Shown in pieces: positions 16,929 through 26,428 of a stretch of 64,000 nucleotides of DNA. Position numbers and translations under genes: made by a program. This DNA is from Paenibacillus tuaregi (GTDB taxonomy: Bacteria > Bacillota > Bacilli > Paenibacillales > Paenibacillaceae). Position 1 is the stretch's first letter, and each line of letters starts with the position of its first letter. The stretch lies in contig NZ_LT575476.1 in the NCBI RefSeq assembly GCF_900086655.1, positions 208,503 to 272,502 of the forward strand, written 5' to 3'. The notes under the pieces are model-generated. The model saw nothing but the letters and a program-made list of their open reading frames with translations. It was not told where the DNA came from and ran no database searches.

Positions 16929-16950
16929 AAATAACGGAGGTGGCACGACG

Positions 16951-18273
16951 ATGACAGAACGGATTCCTTGCGAAACGGCAGGCTGCAAGTCAACCATCCT
17001 GCCCGCCACCGCCGCCAAAACAGGCGGCTACTGCATGCCCTGCCATCAGGAGCAGGAGCGTCAGAAGAGACAGGCTTATATTGAACAGCATCGCAGAACG
17101 GTGAACTTATATGAGGGCCTCACCGACCCGGTGGAAATCTTAAAAATCATGCATGCCAAGGCGTCGTATGACCCGCTGGTTCAATATGTTCCATATCCGC
17201 TGAGCAGGGAGCAGCTGTACCTGGATCTAACGGCCGAACAGGCGGTGAAAATGCAGGAGTATGCCGTGAAGCATTTGACTGAAGGAGGCAAGGACACCGC
17301 CGAGAATATATTGTTATCGCTGGTTTGCTACCGGAATGATAACATTGCTGGGGTCCTGCCGGACCTTATGGAACATGGGATATATTATCCCGTTATATTG
17401 TACAAGGACGCACCTTCGGGAATGCGGGACCGCCTGCTTAGACAAGTGGATTGGGATGAAGAGAACCGCAATGATATCCTGCTGATCCTAGGCTGGATCG
17501 GGGATCCGCGGGTGGTCGAGGCGTTTCGGAAATGGCGGAGAAGTCCGCCGGAGTGGACGAAGCAGCTGTATGCTGCTCCTGAGAGTTACGCTCTATACGG
17601 GGGTTGGGAACTTACCCCGGACGGAGAGCGGCGCGATTTGGTTCACAACCTGAACTATGCGATAGAAATCACGAAAGAGCTGAAGGACACTAATGCTGAG
17701 GGAGTGGGAGCAGGATCAGGATCAGGATCAGGGGATCAGTTCCTGACCCCTAGTGCCTCTGCTTGTCCATGGTGTGGTGGGAAGCTGACCCTCCTGATGG
17801 ACGTAGATACTTCCCACCCGTCCTTGGCGTATCTCAGCCTTCCGCAGGATCGCCTGCGGGTTCAGACCTGTGTGCGCTGCGGGTGCTTCGGCACCGTGTA
17901 TATGGAGTTGGATAGCCTTGGCGCACCGATATGGAGCCGGTATAACCAGAAGCCGGATTATTTGCCGGCCTTTGACCTGGCAGCGGACAGCAGCGAGGGG
18001 ATCGGTGAGGTGAGGGGGACTTTGGCTCTGTCGCCAGCGCCGCGCTCGCCGTACTATGCTGCAGAGTGGGCTCTATCCCAGCACGACTCCCAAATTGGGG
18101 GCCACCCGGGCTGGGTTCAGGATGCAGAGTACCCGAAATGTCCCTGCTGCGCCAAGCATATGCGCTTCATTGCCCAGGTTGACTGGGCCGACTTCGGCGA
18201 TGGGGAGGGCATTTTCTATATGTTCCTGTGTATTGAGGATATGCTGACTGCAACGGTGTATCAACAAAGCTAG
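16951..18273 (+). CDS. Zinc-ribbon protein with C-terminal DUF1963-like (YwqG-like) domain
   Basis: 440 aa. The N-terminus has Cys pairs (CETAGC, GYCMPCHQ) that look like a zinc site. The middle is helical and reads like armadillo-type repeats. From about residue 265 there are further Cys pairs (CPWC, CVRCGC). The C-terminal region SQIGGHPGWVQDAEYPKC with EGIFYMFLC resembles DUF1963/YwqG proteins. A short SGSGSG tract near residue 255 marks a linker, encoded by GGATCA repeats. It is in tandem with the SUKH-HEAT gene. Domain call is by memory of the family and moderate; function unknown. Confidence 0.65.
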   Translation: MTERIPCETAGCKSTILPATAAKTGGYCMPCHQEQERQKRQAYIEQHRRTVNLYEGLTDPVEILKIMHAKASYDPLVQYVPYPLSREQLYLDLTAEQAVKMQEYAVKHLTEGGKDTAENILLSLVCYRNDNIAGVLPDLMEHGIYYPVILYKDAPSGMRDRLLRQVDWDEENRNDILLILGWIGDPRVVEAFRKWRRSPPEWTKQLYAAPESYALYGGWELTPDGERRDLVHNLNYAIEITKELKDTNAEGVGAGSGSGSGDQFLTPSASACPWCGGKLTLLMDVDTSHPSLAYLSLPQDRLRVQTCVRCGCFGTVYMELDSLGAPIWSRYNQKPDYLPAFDLAADSSEGIGEVRGTLALSPAPRSPYYAAEWALSQHDSQIGGHPGWVQDAEYPKCPCCAKHMRFIAQVDWADFGDGEGIFYMFLCIEDMLTATVYQQS

Positions 18274-18386
18274 CTTCCCCCGAAAATTTAATTATAACGG
18301 TGAGTTTGGGCAGCAGCTTAAGAAATACTTCGTGTGAAACTGGATGTGATTTTCGAATGAACATTTCTGATTAGGAGGGGTTGCTG

Positions 18387-20048
18387 TTGAGTCAGGCTGT
18401 GGAAGCTTTTCTAGATGAGGTATGGGATGAAATCAAGTCGATTTACGCCAGGGAACATCAAAGAGGTGAAGTCAAGAACCGGAGCAGACTTCAGGCCGGA
18501 ATGAAGGATTATCTGCGGGTAGCCTGGAGAAAAGGCAAGTTCAATTGGGCGCAAGGGAAAATCCACATTGACATTTATGAACCATTCTCCTGGAGCGACA
18601 GCTCCTATCAGATCGAGGCGGGTTCTTACATTGTCGAATTGACCGATGAACAGCTCACGGAAGAGTTCTTCCCGGCACTATGCGGGCGTATGGATGAGTT
18701 GTTCCATTCGGAGGAATACGGCCCCCAATTTTTCGATTACCGGTTTAACATCGTGTTTGAATTCGAACGGGAACAGTCTGTGCTCACACTTCACCGCCAA
18801 TTGGTAAATGAGTCCAAACTGGCTGAGCTTCGAAAGGCACTGGACCAATTTATAAAGTCGAAGATATGGTCTGAACTGCCCGTCCTGCCGGGTGACCATG
18901 ATTTGTTCTTCTTCGCCAATCTTTTGGTTAATCCGGACCTGATGAAGCAGGAGGAGCAGGAGATTGACCCGTTGATCCGCCAGCTGGCGGACAAGCTGCG
19001 TAAATTCCCTAAACGCAGGGATGAGTGGGTCCGGCAATATACTTCGGCATTTAAACACTGGGCGCAGGAGCATTTCCTGCCGCAGTATTTTGAACCTACC
19101 GGAAGTTATGGACAGGAGTGGGTGATTAAGGCGGGGACGGATCTCGCTGCTGTAGATCCAGGGGAACTGGATTTCTTCCTGTATGTGGCTCTGCAGGTCG
19201 GCTCCTCCGACCCGGATACCCGGCAGAAATACCTGGAGCTTGCGATTCAATTGGGCTCTGACCAAGCTCAGGCTTATCTGAACACGGGCAGCGGGAAATT
19301 CGTCAGCACTTACCGCGGGGAGCGGATGGAAGGCAAGAACAATGATGTGACGAAGATGATTGAAATACGCATCCTGTCCGAAGAGGAGCAGGCTTACGAT
19401 GAGGCGCTGAATTATATCATCGGCTTGCTGCAGCAGGGGTTCCCCAAAGGCTATCAATTGAAGCTGAAGAGCAGCCAGAAGCATTTCTTGCCTGTCAAAA
19501 AGCTGGCGAAGTCCAAGATGCACCAGTTTTTTGCCAATGCACTGAGCTATCCTGATCTGTACCCTAAGCTTGCCGAATATGCGGATGCCGTTATGGAGGA
19601 GTTTGCGTGGTATGAAGACGTGGAGCCGAGCGAGAAATCAGTCATGCCAGGCACTTATGCCGTTATGGGCCTTGGCTTGTACAGTGAATCTTATTTCCCG
19701 TTGGTCTGCCGTTATATGGATTTGGTCGATACCGAGCATCAAATGGTGCAAGACGGTTATGCAGAGGCGTTTATTGAGGCACATGGCGTTAAAGCGGAGC
19801 ATATGCCTGTGATTGTGTCGATCTTACTTGGCGGCAATGAGGAAGGAAGGCACGTCAAGAACATCACTATCGACCGTCCGGAGCTTGCGGAGGCGCTGAT
19901 CCAAGCGCTGAAGGGCAAGAAGGACCATGAGATAGAACTGGTGCTCTGCCGGATCTTTGGAAACCCGAAGAAGCTGGCCGGAGCGGTCCGGGCAGCCCAG
20001 CCGCCGCTCAGGGAGGGGCTGGAGCAGCTGCTTGCGATTTGGGGATAG
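18387..20048 (+). CDS. DUF6138-like protein of unknown function
   Basis: 553 aa, soluble, no signal peptide. TTG 18387 is preferred since TAGGAGGGG (18373-18380) sits six bases before it; an alternative TTG at 18381 would touch the site. The N-terminal 150 residues are mixed alpha/beta (WKGK-type basic stretch, then IVFEFEREQ), the remainder mostly helical. Overall it resembles proteins labelled DUF6138 in Paenibacillus, but this is from memory. It follows the zinc-ribbon/DUF1963 gene on the same strand after 113 bases. No catalytic motif is visible. Confidence 0.65.
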   Translation: MSQAVEAFLDEVWDEIKSIYAREHQRGEVKNRSRLQAGMKDYLRVAWRKGKFNWAQGKIHIDIYEPFSWSDSSYQIEAGSYIVELTDEQLTEEFFPALCGRMDELFHSEEYGPQFFDYRFNIVFEFEREQSVLTLHRQLVNESKLAELRKALDQFIKSKIWSELPVLPGDHDLFFFANLLVNPDLMKQEEQEIDPLIRQLADKLRKFPKRRDEWVRQYTSAFKHWAQEHFLPQYFEPTGSYGQEWVIKAGTDLAAVDPGELDFFLYVALQVGSSDPDTRQKYLELAIQLGSDQAQAYLNTGSGKFVSTYRGERMEGKNNDVTKMIEIRILSEEEQAYDEALNYIIGLLQQGFPKGYQLKLKSSQKHFLPVKKLAKSKMHQFFANALSYPDLYPKLAEYADAVMEEFAWYEDVEPSEKSVMPGTYAVMGLGLYSESYFPLVCRYMDLVDTEHQMVQDGYAEAFIEAHGVKAEHMPVIVSILLGGNEEGRHVKNITIDRPELAEALIQALKGKKDHEIELVLCRIFGNPKKLAGAVRAAQPPLREGLEQLLAIWG

Positions 20049-20185
20049 GTTATAGGAAGCCGAAAGCGATAAGGCTGAAACAACGGAATACTGTAGCAGA
20101 GACTCCATAGACAATTACCTCCCATTGAATTATCATTCTAAAAAAGTAAGTTATACCAGTTCCTGTAAAATAGGAGAGGGATTTC

Positions 20186-20317
20186 TTGAAAAGAATGATA
20201 AAAAAAATAGGATTCACCTTAATCGTAATAATTTTATTGTTAATCGGCCTATTCTATTTTCTGACTTTTATAGCATCGGTTATTTTAGCCCTTTACGATT
20301 GGAAACATAATTACTAA
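20186..20317 (+). CDS. Small single-helix membrane peptide
   Basis: 43 aa starting at TTG 20186, six bases after AGGAGAGGG, with a second in-frame ATG three codons later. Basic start (KRMIKK), then a continuous hydrophobic stretch of about 26 residues (FTLIVIILLLIGLFYFL onward) and a short polar tail DWKHNY. It ends beside three copies of the heptamer ATTACTA. Too short for family assignment. Confidence 0.5.
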   Translation: MKRMIKKIGFTLIVIILLLIGLFYFLTFIASVILALYDWKHNY

Positions 20318-20488
20318 TTACTAATTACTAACTTGTATGGAAGTCATCTAGTTATCATGAAGAAGATAGTGATACCATTCTAGATAGCTTGATAAAGCAA
20401 GGGATCCCCCTAGTTTTAAGAGCTCAAACCTCTTTGGCAAAAGAAAAAAGAAGCCCTACCTCAAAAGATAGGATTTCCTGGCAATCTA

Positions 20489-20512
20489 AAGCCCGCGTAT
20501 CACGTGGGCTTC
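20489..20512. terminator. Terminator hairpin between convergent genes
   Basis: Arms AAGCCCGCG and CGTGGGCTT with a short loop lie between the small peptide gene and the converging SUKH-TPR gene. Confidence 0.5.
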
Positions 20513-20561
20513 CTTTGTATCCGGCTCCCTCCGAAGAATATCGAAGGGCGCCTGAACGAAG

Positions 20562-21947
20562 TCAGGCCTTCTCCAACTGCTGGATCAACTCGGTCACGGC
20601 CTGATCCGTGAAGCGGAGCCGCCCATGATCCTGTACGATGCGTCCTTCGCTTTTACGCTGATCCAGCCAGTCGGTTATCCACGCGGGTGCATAGCCGCCT
20701 TGGCCGAATTCACCGCCAAAGGCAATCATGTCCTTATACACATCTAGGTATTGCTGGCGTCCGGTATCCGGGTAGGACTTTGTATAAAGCCAGAACTGCA
20801 CATCATACATTAGATAGGACAGCGGATCGGCATGGAAAGAGAAGTGGCCTTTCTCTTCGACGATCTGGGTACAGATGTGGCGGATCTTTTGCGGGAGCTG
20901 ATCCACTTCCGTGACCCGGGCGCACAGTTCCTCCAGTAAGGGGGAGAACTTACCGTGCGCTACCCTGTGAAGATCCGCTTCTTTATCTTCTTCGGAGGTA
21001 TCGAATTCTTCCTCGTTGACCAGGCCTCTGATAAAAGCCTCAAAGTTGTCGGCCAGGAAGGTGATCTCATAGTCGCTCTCCTGGTCCACATGGATCACTT
21101 CGGGTTCTCCGTCTGGACCACAGGCCCGGTAGTCCAGCATGACCACATCATGGCCAGCCGATGGGCAATCGCAGATGACGACCCCAATATCGGGATAGCC
21201 CCAATCTTCAATCATAAACCGGCTGCCGGTGTCCCCGCAGAGGGAGTAGCTTTTCTCCCGGCCAATGCCCATGATGCTCGTTATAGCGATATGATCCTCG
21301 GCCCAGGAGGTCGCTTCTTCGGTTGGGAAGCAGGTGTTCTTCGGAACTCCGCCGTTCTGCTGCTTCATCAAGGCGATATAGGATGCCGGGAGTTTATAGC
21401 CTAGTTCTTCTTCTATTGAGGCGATCAACTCATCCGTTGGTGGATCGCTAACATATTCCTTCCTGGCATAATCGCTGTCTTCCCAGAAGTCGCTCAGGGA
21501 CATGCCTGAGAAAGGAACCTTGTCTTCGTCGGCGACCTGATTCGTGAGCGCAGCTGCCCGTCTGGCGGCTATTCGCTGCTCATGCTTCCGCTGCTTCTCT
21601 GCTTTCCGCAGACTGGACTGCAGCAGCCATTGGGTATCCGGATCGCCGGGTTCGAGCTTGTCCGAGGTGGCAAAGGCTTTCGCTGCCTCTTCATACCTGC
21701 CCAAATAATAAAGGGCATAGCCTACCCGGTAGTGCCACAGCGGGTCCTGCTGTCCGGCTTCAGCTATTTTTGCAAATTGTTCAAGAGCTTCCTCATAGAG
21801 ACCCAGATTGTTATAAGCCCTTGCCAACCGGCTGATGGCTTCATAATTCCGTTCTTCCTCAGGAACGGCAAGAACGGTGTCAACGATCCGCTGATGTTCA
21901 TCTGCTTCATGCCATTCCGTTAATTGATCGAGCCATGTTTGGTCCAT
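20562..21947 (-). CDS. TPR repeat protein with SMI1/KNR4 (SUKH) domain
   Basis: 461 aa. Residues 25-125 form about three tetratricopeptide repeats (ISRLARAYNNLGLYEEALEQ, WHYRVGYALYYLGRYEEAAK). A basic helix follows (EKQRKHEQRIAARRAA). Residues 170-315 carry a SUKH domain: LIASIEEELGYKLPASYIAL, then KQQNGGVPKN and DWGYPDIGVVICDCPSAGHD. The C-terminal 130 residues resemble the helical tail of similar proteins. It is the second SUKH protein in this block and lies on the opposite strand. SUKH proteins bind partner proteins, sometimes as toxin immunity; TPRs also bind proteins. Function is unassigned. Confidence 0.8.
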   Translation of the reverse strand: MDQTWLDQLTEWHEADEHQRIVDTVLAVPEEERNYEAISRLARAYNNLGLYEEALEQFAKIAEAGQQDPLWHYRVGYALYYLGRYEEAAKAFATSDKLEPGDPDTQWLLQSSLRKAEKQRKHEQRIAARRAAALTNQVADEDKVPFSGMSLSDFWEDSDYARKEYVSDPPTDELIASIEEELGYKLPASYIALMKQQNGGVPKNTCFPTEEATSWAEDHIAITSIMGIGREKSYSLCGDTGSRFMIEDWGYPDIGVVICDCPSAGHDVVMLDYRACGPDGEPEVIHVDQESDYEITFLADNFEAFIRGLVNEEEFDTSEEDKEADLHRVAHGKFSPLLEELCARVTEVDQLPQKIRHICTQIVEEKGHFSFHADPLSYLMYDVQFWLYTKSYPDTGRQQYLDVYKDMIAFGGEFGQGGYAPAWITDWLDQRKSEGRIVQDHGRLRFTDQAVTELIQQLEKA

Positions 21948-21969
21948 TGGTAAGCCTCCGAATATAGAT

Positions 21970-22476
21970 TTATTTGTTATGTTTACTTACATGATCCAGG
22001 AGCACCCACTGATTCAGTTCGTCATAGCCCTTCACGGTTGCAGTGAGCTTATATCCAGGATACATCCGTTCCCGGGGAGTGACTTGGTCCAGGGCAGCGG
22101 TGTCCGCCAAGCCTACAGCCTGATCTTGAAACAGACTTACCAACGTGCCTTGTGGAAAAAAAGCTTCGATCTCCCCCTCCACCTCCATGCCAATGGACAG
22201 GGCCAGCTTAACTTCGTTCCATTCCTTCAAGGTGGTTTCGAGGGAACGGGCCCACAGCTCTTCAAAAAGGCTCTTAGGGATCGGCTCGTAGTAGGGATCG
22301 GTGACATCGATGGGATGTTCGGCCAACATGAAATGAAACTGCTCGTGTTTCCGGTTGGAGACGACTTGGCTCCCATCCTCTTCCATGACCATTTGTCTAA
22401 AGGCGATTCCGTCTGGATCAACCTCGAAATAATAGGTTCCCATTCCGGGCTCGAGGCAGGCGCTGAAATACAACAT
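21970..22476 (-). CDS. Hypothetical protein with S1/OB-like C-terminal part
   Basis: 168 aa from ATG 22476 (AGAGGGAGC upstream), which gives a better start than the longer frame to 22530. The N-terminal half is beta-rich and opens MLYFSACLEPGMGTYYFEV. The C-terminal half (MEVEGEIEAFFPQGTLVSL, then GYKLTATVKGYDELNQWVLL) has the spacing of a small OB/S1-like barrel. It lies 22 bases upstream of the TPR-SUKH gene on the same strand, so the two are probably co-expressed. No family is named with confidence. Confidence 0.65.
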   Translation of the reverse strand: MLYFSACLEPGMGTYYFEVDPDGIAFRQMVMEEDGSQVVSNRKHEQFHFMLAEHPIDVTDPYYEPIPKSLFEELWARSLETTLKEWNEVKLALSIGMEVEGEIEAFFPQGTLVSLFQDQAVGLADTAALDQVTPRERMYPGYKLTATVKGYDELNQWVLLDHVSKHNK

Positions 22477-22576
22477 AGATGCTCCCTCTCTTTTTTTAGA
22501 TAGAATATAGCTGCTTCTGTCTTGATTCATATGTCTGCCTTGCCGTCTACATCACGGGCCTTAATCATAAATCTGT

Positions 22577-23041
22577 TCATGGCACCAGCATCAGCCAAGC
22601 GGCGGCGCCGCCTGCGGCAGTGAGGATAGCGCCAGCTGCAATCCCCCATATATGCCGCCTATCGAGACCCAGCTTCCCGATGATGCCGGACAGCACCCAT
22701 TTGAATGTGATTAGACTGTAAACGCCGTGCAGGAATCCCAATGTGAGGAGCTTCTTGGCTTGACCCAGCTGCACATTGGCCGGGGCTGAGCGGGAGAATG
22801 CCAAGGTTCCTCCGGTGTGCGCACACCAGTAGGTGATAATCATGTACGTAATGATGGCTAGCAGTGTGAACAAGATAGGGAGGGATTGTCTGATGATATC
22901 CCAGGTTCTGCTTCTTCCGGTCTGCTTGAATTCAGGCAGCCCAATCAGGAAGAACACAATTCCCATAAGTAGAATGGCGCCTGAGGCAGCACATAATGCG
23001 GCATTCACGATGGCACCGGTCATCAAAATAATAAATAACAT
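22577..23041 (-). CDS. Small integral membrane protein
   Basis: 154 aa with about four hydrophobic segments: 1-35, 55-75, 95-115 and 132-152. No conserved catalytic residues are evident. It is 100 bases upstream of the OB-like gene on the same strand and may start that transcript. Function unknown. Confidence 0.65.
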   Translation of the reverse strand: MLFIILMTGAIVNAALCAASGAILLMGIVFFLIGLPEFKQTGRSRTWDIIRQSLPILFTLLAIITYMIITYWCAHTGGTLAFSRSAPANVQLGQAKKLLTLGFLHGVYSLITFKWVLSGIIGKLGLDRRHIWGIAAGAILTAAGGAAAWLMLVP

Positions 23042-23360
23042 GTAGGTCCTCTCATACTATGGCGAGGTTTCGAGTCTATTAGACTCCCGATTATAATAGA
23101 TGCCCCCGTGATTTTGATCTTAACGGACACACCGTTTGGATAGTTGTACCAATTAATTGTAACACGTTTATTGTATGTGCCGCAGCTATGCAGGTGTCAA
23201 CTGTTAGGAACCTGGAAAGTCCGAGGTGAGGAGGGCGGATGGAGCCTGGAACGGGCAGGGCTATTTCTTGTCTCTTCATCGCTGAGAGCCCGTCTCTTTC
23301 TCCTTCGGGGTATAAGTATGGTAAAATTTATATAAACATATGGGAAAAGGAGGAAGCTTA

Positions 23361-25196
23361 ATGAATTCACATACACAGGAAGAATTTCGTTTTCAAGTTG
23401 ATCTCAGCGGTATGATTAATATATTATCCAATCATTTATACAGCAGTCCCAAGGTGTTCCTGCGGGAGCTGCTGCAGAACGCCGTTGACGCCATTACCGC
23501 CATGCGGGAGAGGGATTCCTCTTATCAAGGGCAGGTGAGGGCGGAAGTCATCGGAACAGGAAACGGTGCAACGCTGGCCATGGAGGATAACGGGATAGGC
23601 CTTACCGAGGAGGATGTCCATGAGTTCCTGGCGATGATCGGGCAGTCGTCCAAGCGGAAAGACGGGCAGCTGCTAGGGGAGACTTCGTTTATCGGCCGGT
23701 TCGGCATAGGCTTGCTCTCCTGCTTCATGGTTAGTGACGAGATTGTGCTCCTAACCCGGTCGGCCAAGGGAGGACCTTCACTGGAGTGGCGGGGGAAGCC
23801 GGATGGTACATACAGTATACGTAAATTGGAGAACGAGCTGTCATACGGCACAAAAGTCTATCTGCGGTGCAAGCCGGGATGCGAGCTATACTTCGATCCA
23901 GCCAATCTCGAAGAATGGTTTGGTGATTATGGCGCCCTCCTTCCTTACCCCGTTGTACTCGAGTCGGAGGGAGTTAGCAGAACGATCAATATTCCGCATC
24001 CGGATTGGATGAACAACTTGTCCCTTGTCCGGGGAAGACGGGAGGAAGTTCTGAAATTTGGCGAGCAGCTGCTGGGGGAGCAGGTTCATGATTTTATTCC
24101 TTTATCTTCATCCTCCGGCCGGACCTCTGGAATTGCCTATATTCTGCCCTACTCCGTCAATCTGAGCGCCAAACGCTCACACCGCGTATATCTGAAGTAT
24201 ATGCTCGTCTCCGAATCGGCGGAGAACATTCTTCCGGATTGGGCCTTTTTCGTCAAATGTATCCTCTGGACGGATGAGCTTCAGCCAACCGCTTCGCGGG
24301 AGCATTTCTACGAGAATGAGAAGCTGGAGACGGTCCGGACTGAGCTTGGAGAATCACTGCGCCGTGAACTGATGAACCTGGCAGACCAGGACCCCGAACG
24401 GCTCAAGGGCATCATTCAGCTGCACGCCTTGTCGATGAAGGCGCTGGCAGTGGAGGATGAGACGTTCTTCAGGATGATCCACCGGTGGCTGCCTTTCGAG
24501 AGCAGTTATGGCCGCAGGGATCTTGGGGAACTGCTGGACGAGAATGAAGAGCTGTATTTTACGTTGACGCTGGACGAATACAGACAGATTATGCATGTCG
24601 CCGCGGCGCAATCGCTTCCGGTGATCAACGGGGGGTATGTATACGACGCTGGGCTGCTGGAGGGCCTGCAGAGACTATATCCTGGGAGAAAGATCGAGCG
24701 GCTGCTGCCGGAGGAGGTCTCCTTCTCCTTTATCGATCTTACAGCGGACGAACGAAGAGCGTATTATGAGCTGATCCGGGAGGGAGATATTGCGCTGCAG
24801 CCATTCCGCTGCCGGGTTCAGCTTCAGCGGTTCAAGCCTGCCGCACTTCCTTCTCTGTTCACCCTGTCGAAGGAATCCTCCGATTTGCGGAACTTGATTG
24901 CTGCTGAAGAAGTAAGCACGACGGAGCTGTCGTCGATTCTGAACAGTCTGGGCGCCTCTCATCAGGAGCAGGTCTATTCCACACTGTATTTGAATCTGGA
25001 CAATGAGGTCATTGCGAGGATCTTTGGCTCCAATCATCTCGAGATTCTTAGGGCAGCGATCGAAATGCTGTACGTGAATGCGCTGATGATGGGACATTAT
25101 CCGCTGAACCGGAAGGAAATGCAGGTGCTGAATGAAGGCATTTTGCGGTTTATAGATCTGGGATTGTCTATGAATAATGGAGGAGATACCAAATGA
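23361..25196 (+). CDS. HSP90 family ATPase, divergent HtpG-like chaperone
   Basis: 611 aa from ATG 23361 (AAAGGAGGAAG upstream). The N-terminal GHKL ATPase is clear: LRELLQNAVDAI (catalytic Glu and Mg-binding Asn region), MEDNGIG and GRFGIGLLSCFM for the lid. The middle domain includes the ILWTDELQPTASREHFYENE region. Sequence departs from housekeeping HtpG in the N-terminal box (SSPKVFLREL instead of the usual SNKEIFLREL), and the C-terminal third is divergent. Its stop overlaps the start of the next gene by 4 bases, so translation is coupled. HSP90s fold or hold client proteins; here a dedicated partner is suggested by the coupling. The client is unknown. Confidence 0.88.
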   Translation: MNSHTQEEFRFQVDLSGMINILSNHLYSSPKVFLRELLQNAVDAITAMRERDSSYQGQVRAEVIGTGNGATLAMEDNGIGLTEEDVHEFLAMIGQSSKRKDGQLLGETSFIGRFGIGLLSCFMVSDEIVLLTRSAKGGPSLEWRGKPDGTYSIRKLENELSYGTKVYLRCKPGCELYFDPANLEEWFGDYGALLPYPVVLESEGVSRTINIPHPDWMNNLSLVRGRREEVLKFGEQLLGEQVHDFIPLSSSSGRTSGIAYILPYSVNLSAKRSHRVYLKYMLVSESAENILPDWAFFVKCILWTDELQPTASREHFYENEKLETVRTELGESLRRELMNLADQDPERLKGIIQLHALSMKALAVEDETFFRMIHRWLPFESSYGRRDLGELLDENEELYFTLTLDEYRQIMHVAAAQSLPVINGGYVYDAGLLEGLQRLYPGRKIERLLPEEVSFSFIDLTADERRAYYELIREGDIALQPFRCRVQLQRFKPAALPSLFTLSKESSDLRNLIAAEEVSTTELSSILNSLGASHQEQVYSTLYLNLDNEVIARIFGSNHLEILRAAIEMLYVNALMMGHYPLNRKEMQVLNEGILRFIDLGLSMNNGGDTK

Positions 25197-26272
25197 GTAT
25201 GGAGCTTGAATTTGAAGATTTGCTGGACGAAGCGATGGATTTGCCCGATTCTCCGGCCAAGATCGCTCTGCTGGAGCAGGCGATCCGGGTCGCCGATGCG
25301 GCGGGGGATATCGAACAGGGGTATGAAGCGCGAAGCATGCTGGTGAATACCGCTTCTTTTAACGGTTTTCCTATGAAGGCCTTGGTCGCTTTCTCCTGGC
25401 AGTTAGGTCAATACGATAAACACCCTGAGCTGTTCGAGTATGATCTGCATAACCTGTTATGGTCCTACAAATGGATTCTCGATGATCTTCCTTCATTCCC
25501 GGACATTCAGCTAGGGCAGATTCATAGTTTGCTTGAGGATTTCAAGCTCCGTATCAAGAAGGCCGGTCATTCCGAGAGAACGTATGATTACTATCGTTTC
25601 CGAATGGCGCTATTGACGGGAGAGCTTGAGAAGGCCGGGGAATATATGGACAAGTGGAGGCCGGTTGACCGTGATTCGCTGAGCAACTGCCAGGCCTGTG
25701 AGCAGGATGCCCTTGTTGAATATTTTTTCATGTTGGGTGATGATGAGCGGGCGCGGGTTGAGGCGAAAAAGATCATGAGCGGCCGAATGTCCTGTGCTGA
25801 GGTGCCACATGTCACCTATCCCAAGCTGCTGATGCCGCTGTATCGTACCGGACGGCAGGATGAGGCAGCCAAGCTGGAACGCGAGAGCTTCCGGCTGATT
25901 AAAGGCAACCGCGACTTCATCAAAGCCGCAGGGTTGCAAATGATATATCTGACCCATGCAGATCCCTTCCGGGGACTTGAGGTTTATGAGTCGTTTGCCC
26001 CACTGACGCATAACCATGAAAGCCCGATGTTCCGCATGGTCTTTGATGGTGCAGCGGCTGTCTTGTTCAAGCGGCTGGCCCGCGAGCAGGTGAAGTTCAA
26101 TGTGCGGCTGCCCGCTTATATTACAGAGTCCGGGGCGGCAAACGATGTGTCGCGATTATCGGAGATTTACACTGAACTGGCCTTCGATGCTGCCGGGAAG
26201 TTTGATAAGCGCAACGGCAACCGGTTCTACACTGGTGAGGTGGAGCGGCTGCTAGCTCAGGTGGGTGAGTAG
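25193..26272 (+). CDS. Helical-repeat (TPR-like) protein coupled to HSP90
   Basis: 359 aa, start ATG 25193 inside the last codons of the HSP90 gene (ATGA overlap). Predicted nearly all helical with TPR-like pairs (SPAKIALLEQAIRVADAAGD, then ERTYDYYRFRMALLTGELEK, DALVEYFFMLGDDERARVEA). A CQAC pair occurs near residue 168. No signal peptide or membrane segment. Translational coupling implies a fixed ratio and probably a complex with the HSP90. TPR co-chaperones of HSP90 are well known in eukaryotes; a bacterial equivalent here is inference. Confidence 0.75.
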   Translation: MSMELEFEDLLDEAMDLPDSPAKIALLEQAIRVADAAGDIEQGYEARSMLVNTASFNGFPMKALVAFSWQLGQYDKHPELFEYDLHNLLWSYKWILDDLPSFPDIQLGQIHSLLEDFKLRIKKAGHSERTYDYYRFRMALLTGELEKAGEYMDKWRPVDRDSLSNCQACEQDALVEYFFMLGDDERARVEAKKIMSGRMSCAEVPHVTYPKLLMPLYRTGRQDEAAKLERESFRLIKGNRDFIKAAGLQMIYLTHADPFRGLEVYESFAPLTHNHESPMFRMVFDGAAAVLFKRLAREQVKFNVRLPAYITESGAANDVSRLSEIYTELAFDAAGKFDKRNGNRFYTGEVERLLAQVGE

Positions 26273-26428
26273 GCGGGAGCACATTTGCTGCATTTCCGGG
26301 CGGGATGCCGTATCAACTTGAAAATTAACGGTTTGGAGCAAACTTTTATCGGAGAGCACGTGTTAACTTTTTAATTTCGGGCTATTCTTCTTGTCTGATA
26401 ATCTCATATGAGAAGGGAGAAGATTGTC

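Noticed and set aside
18678..19523. Long 281-aa minus-strand frame inside the DUF6138-like gene
   Set aside because: Shadow frame opposite a well-supported gene, without a ribosome binding site and with a composition typical of antisense reading.
20310..20335. Three copies of ATTACTA as a possible CRISPR or iteron
   Set aside because: Seven-base units without spacers, only three copies; a simple tandem repeat.
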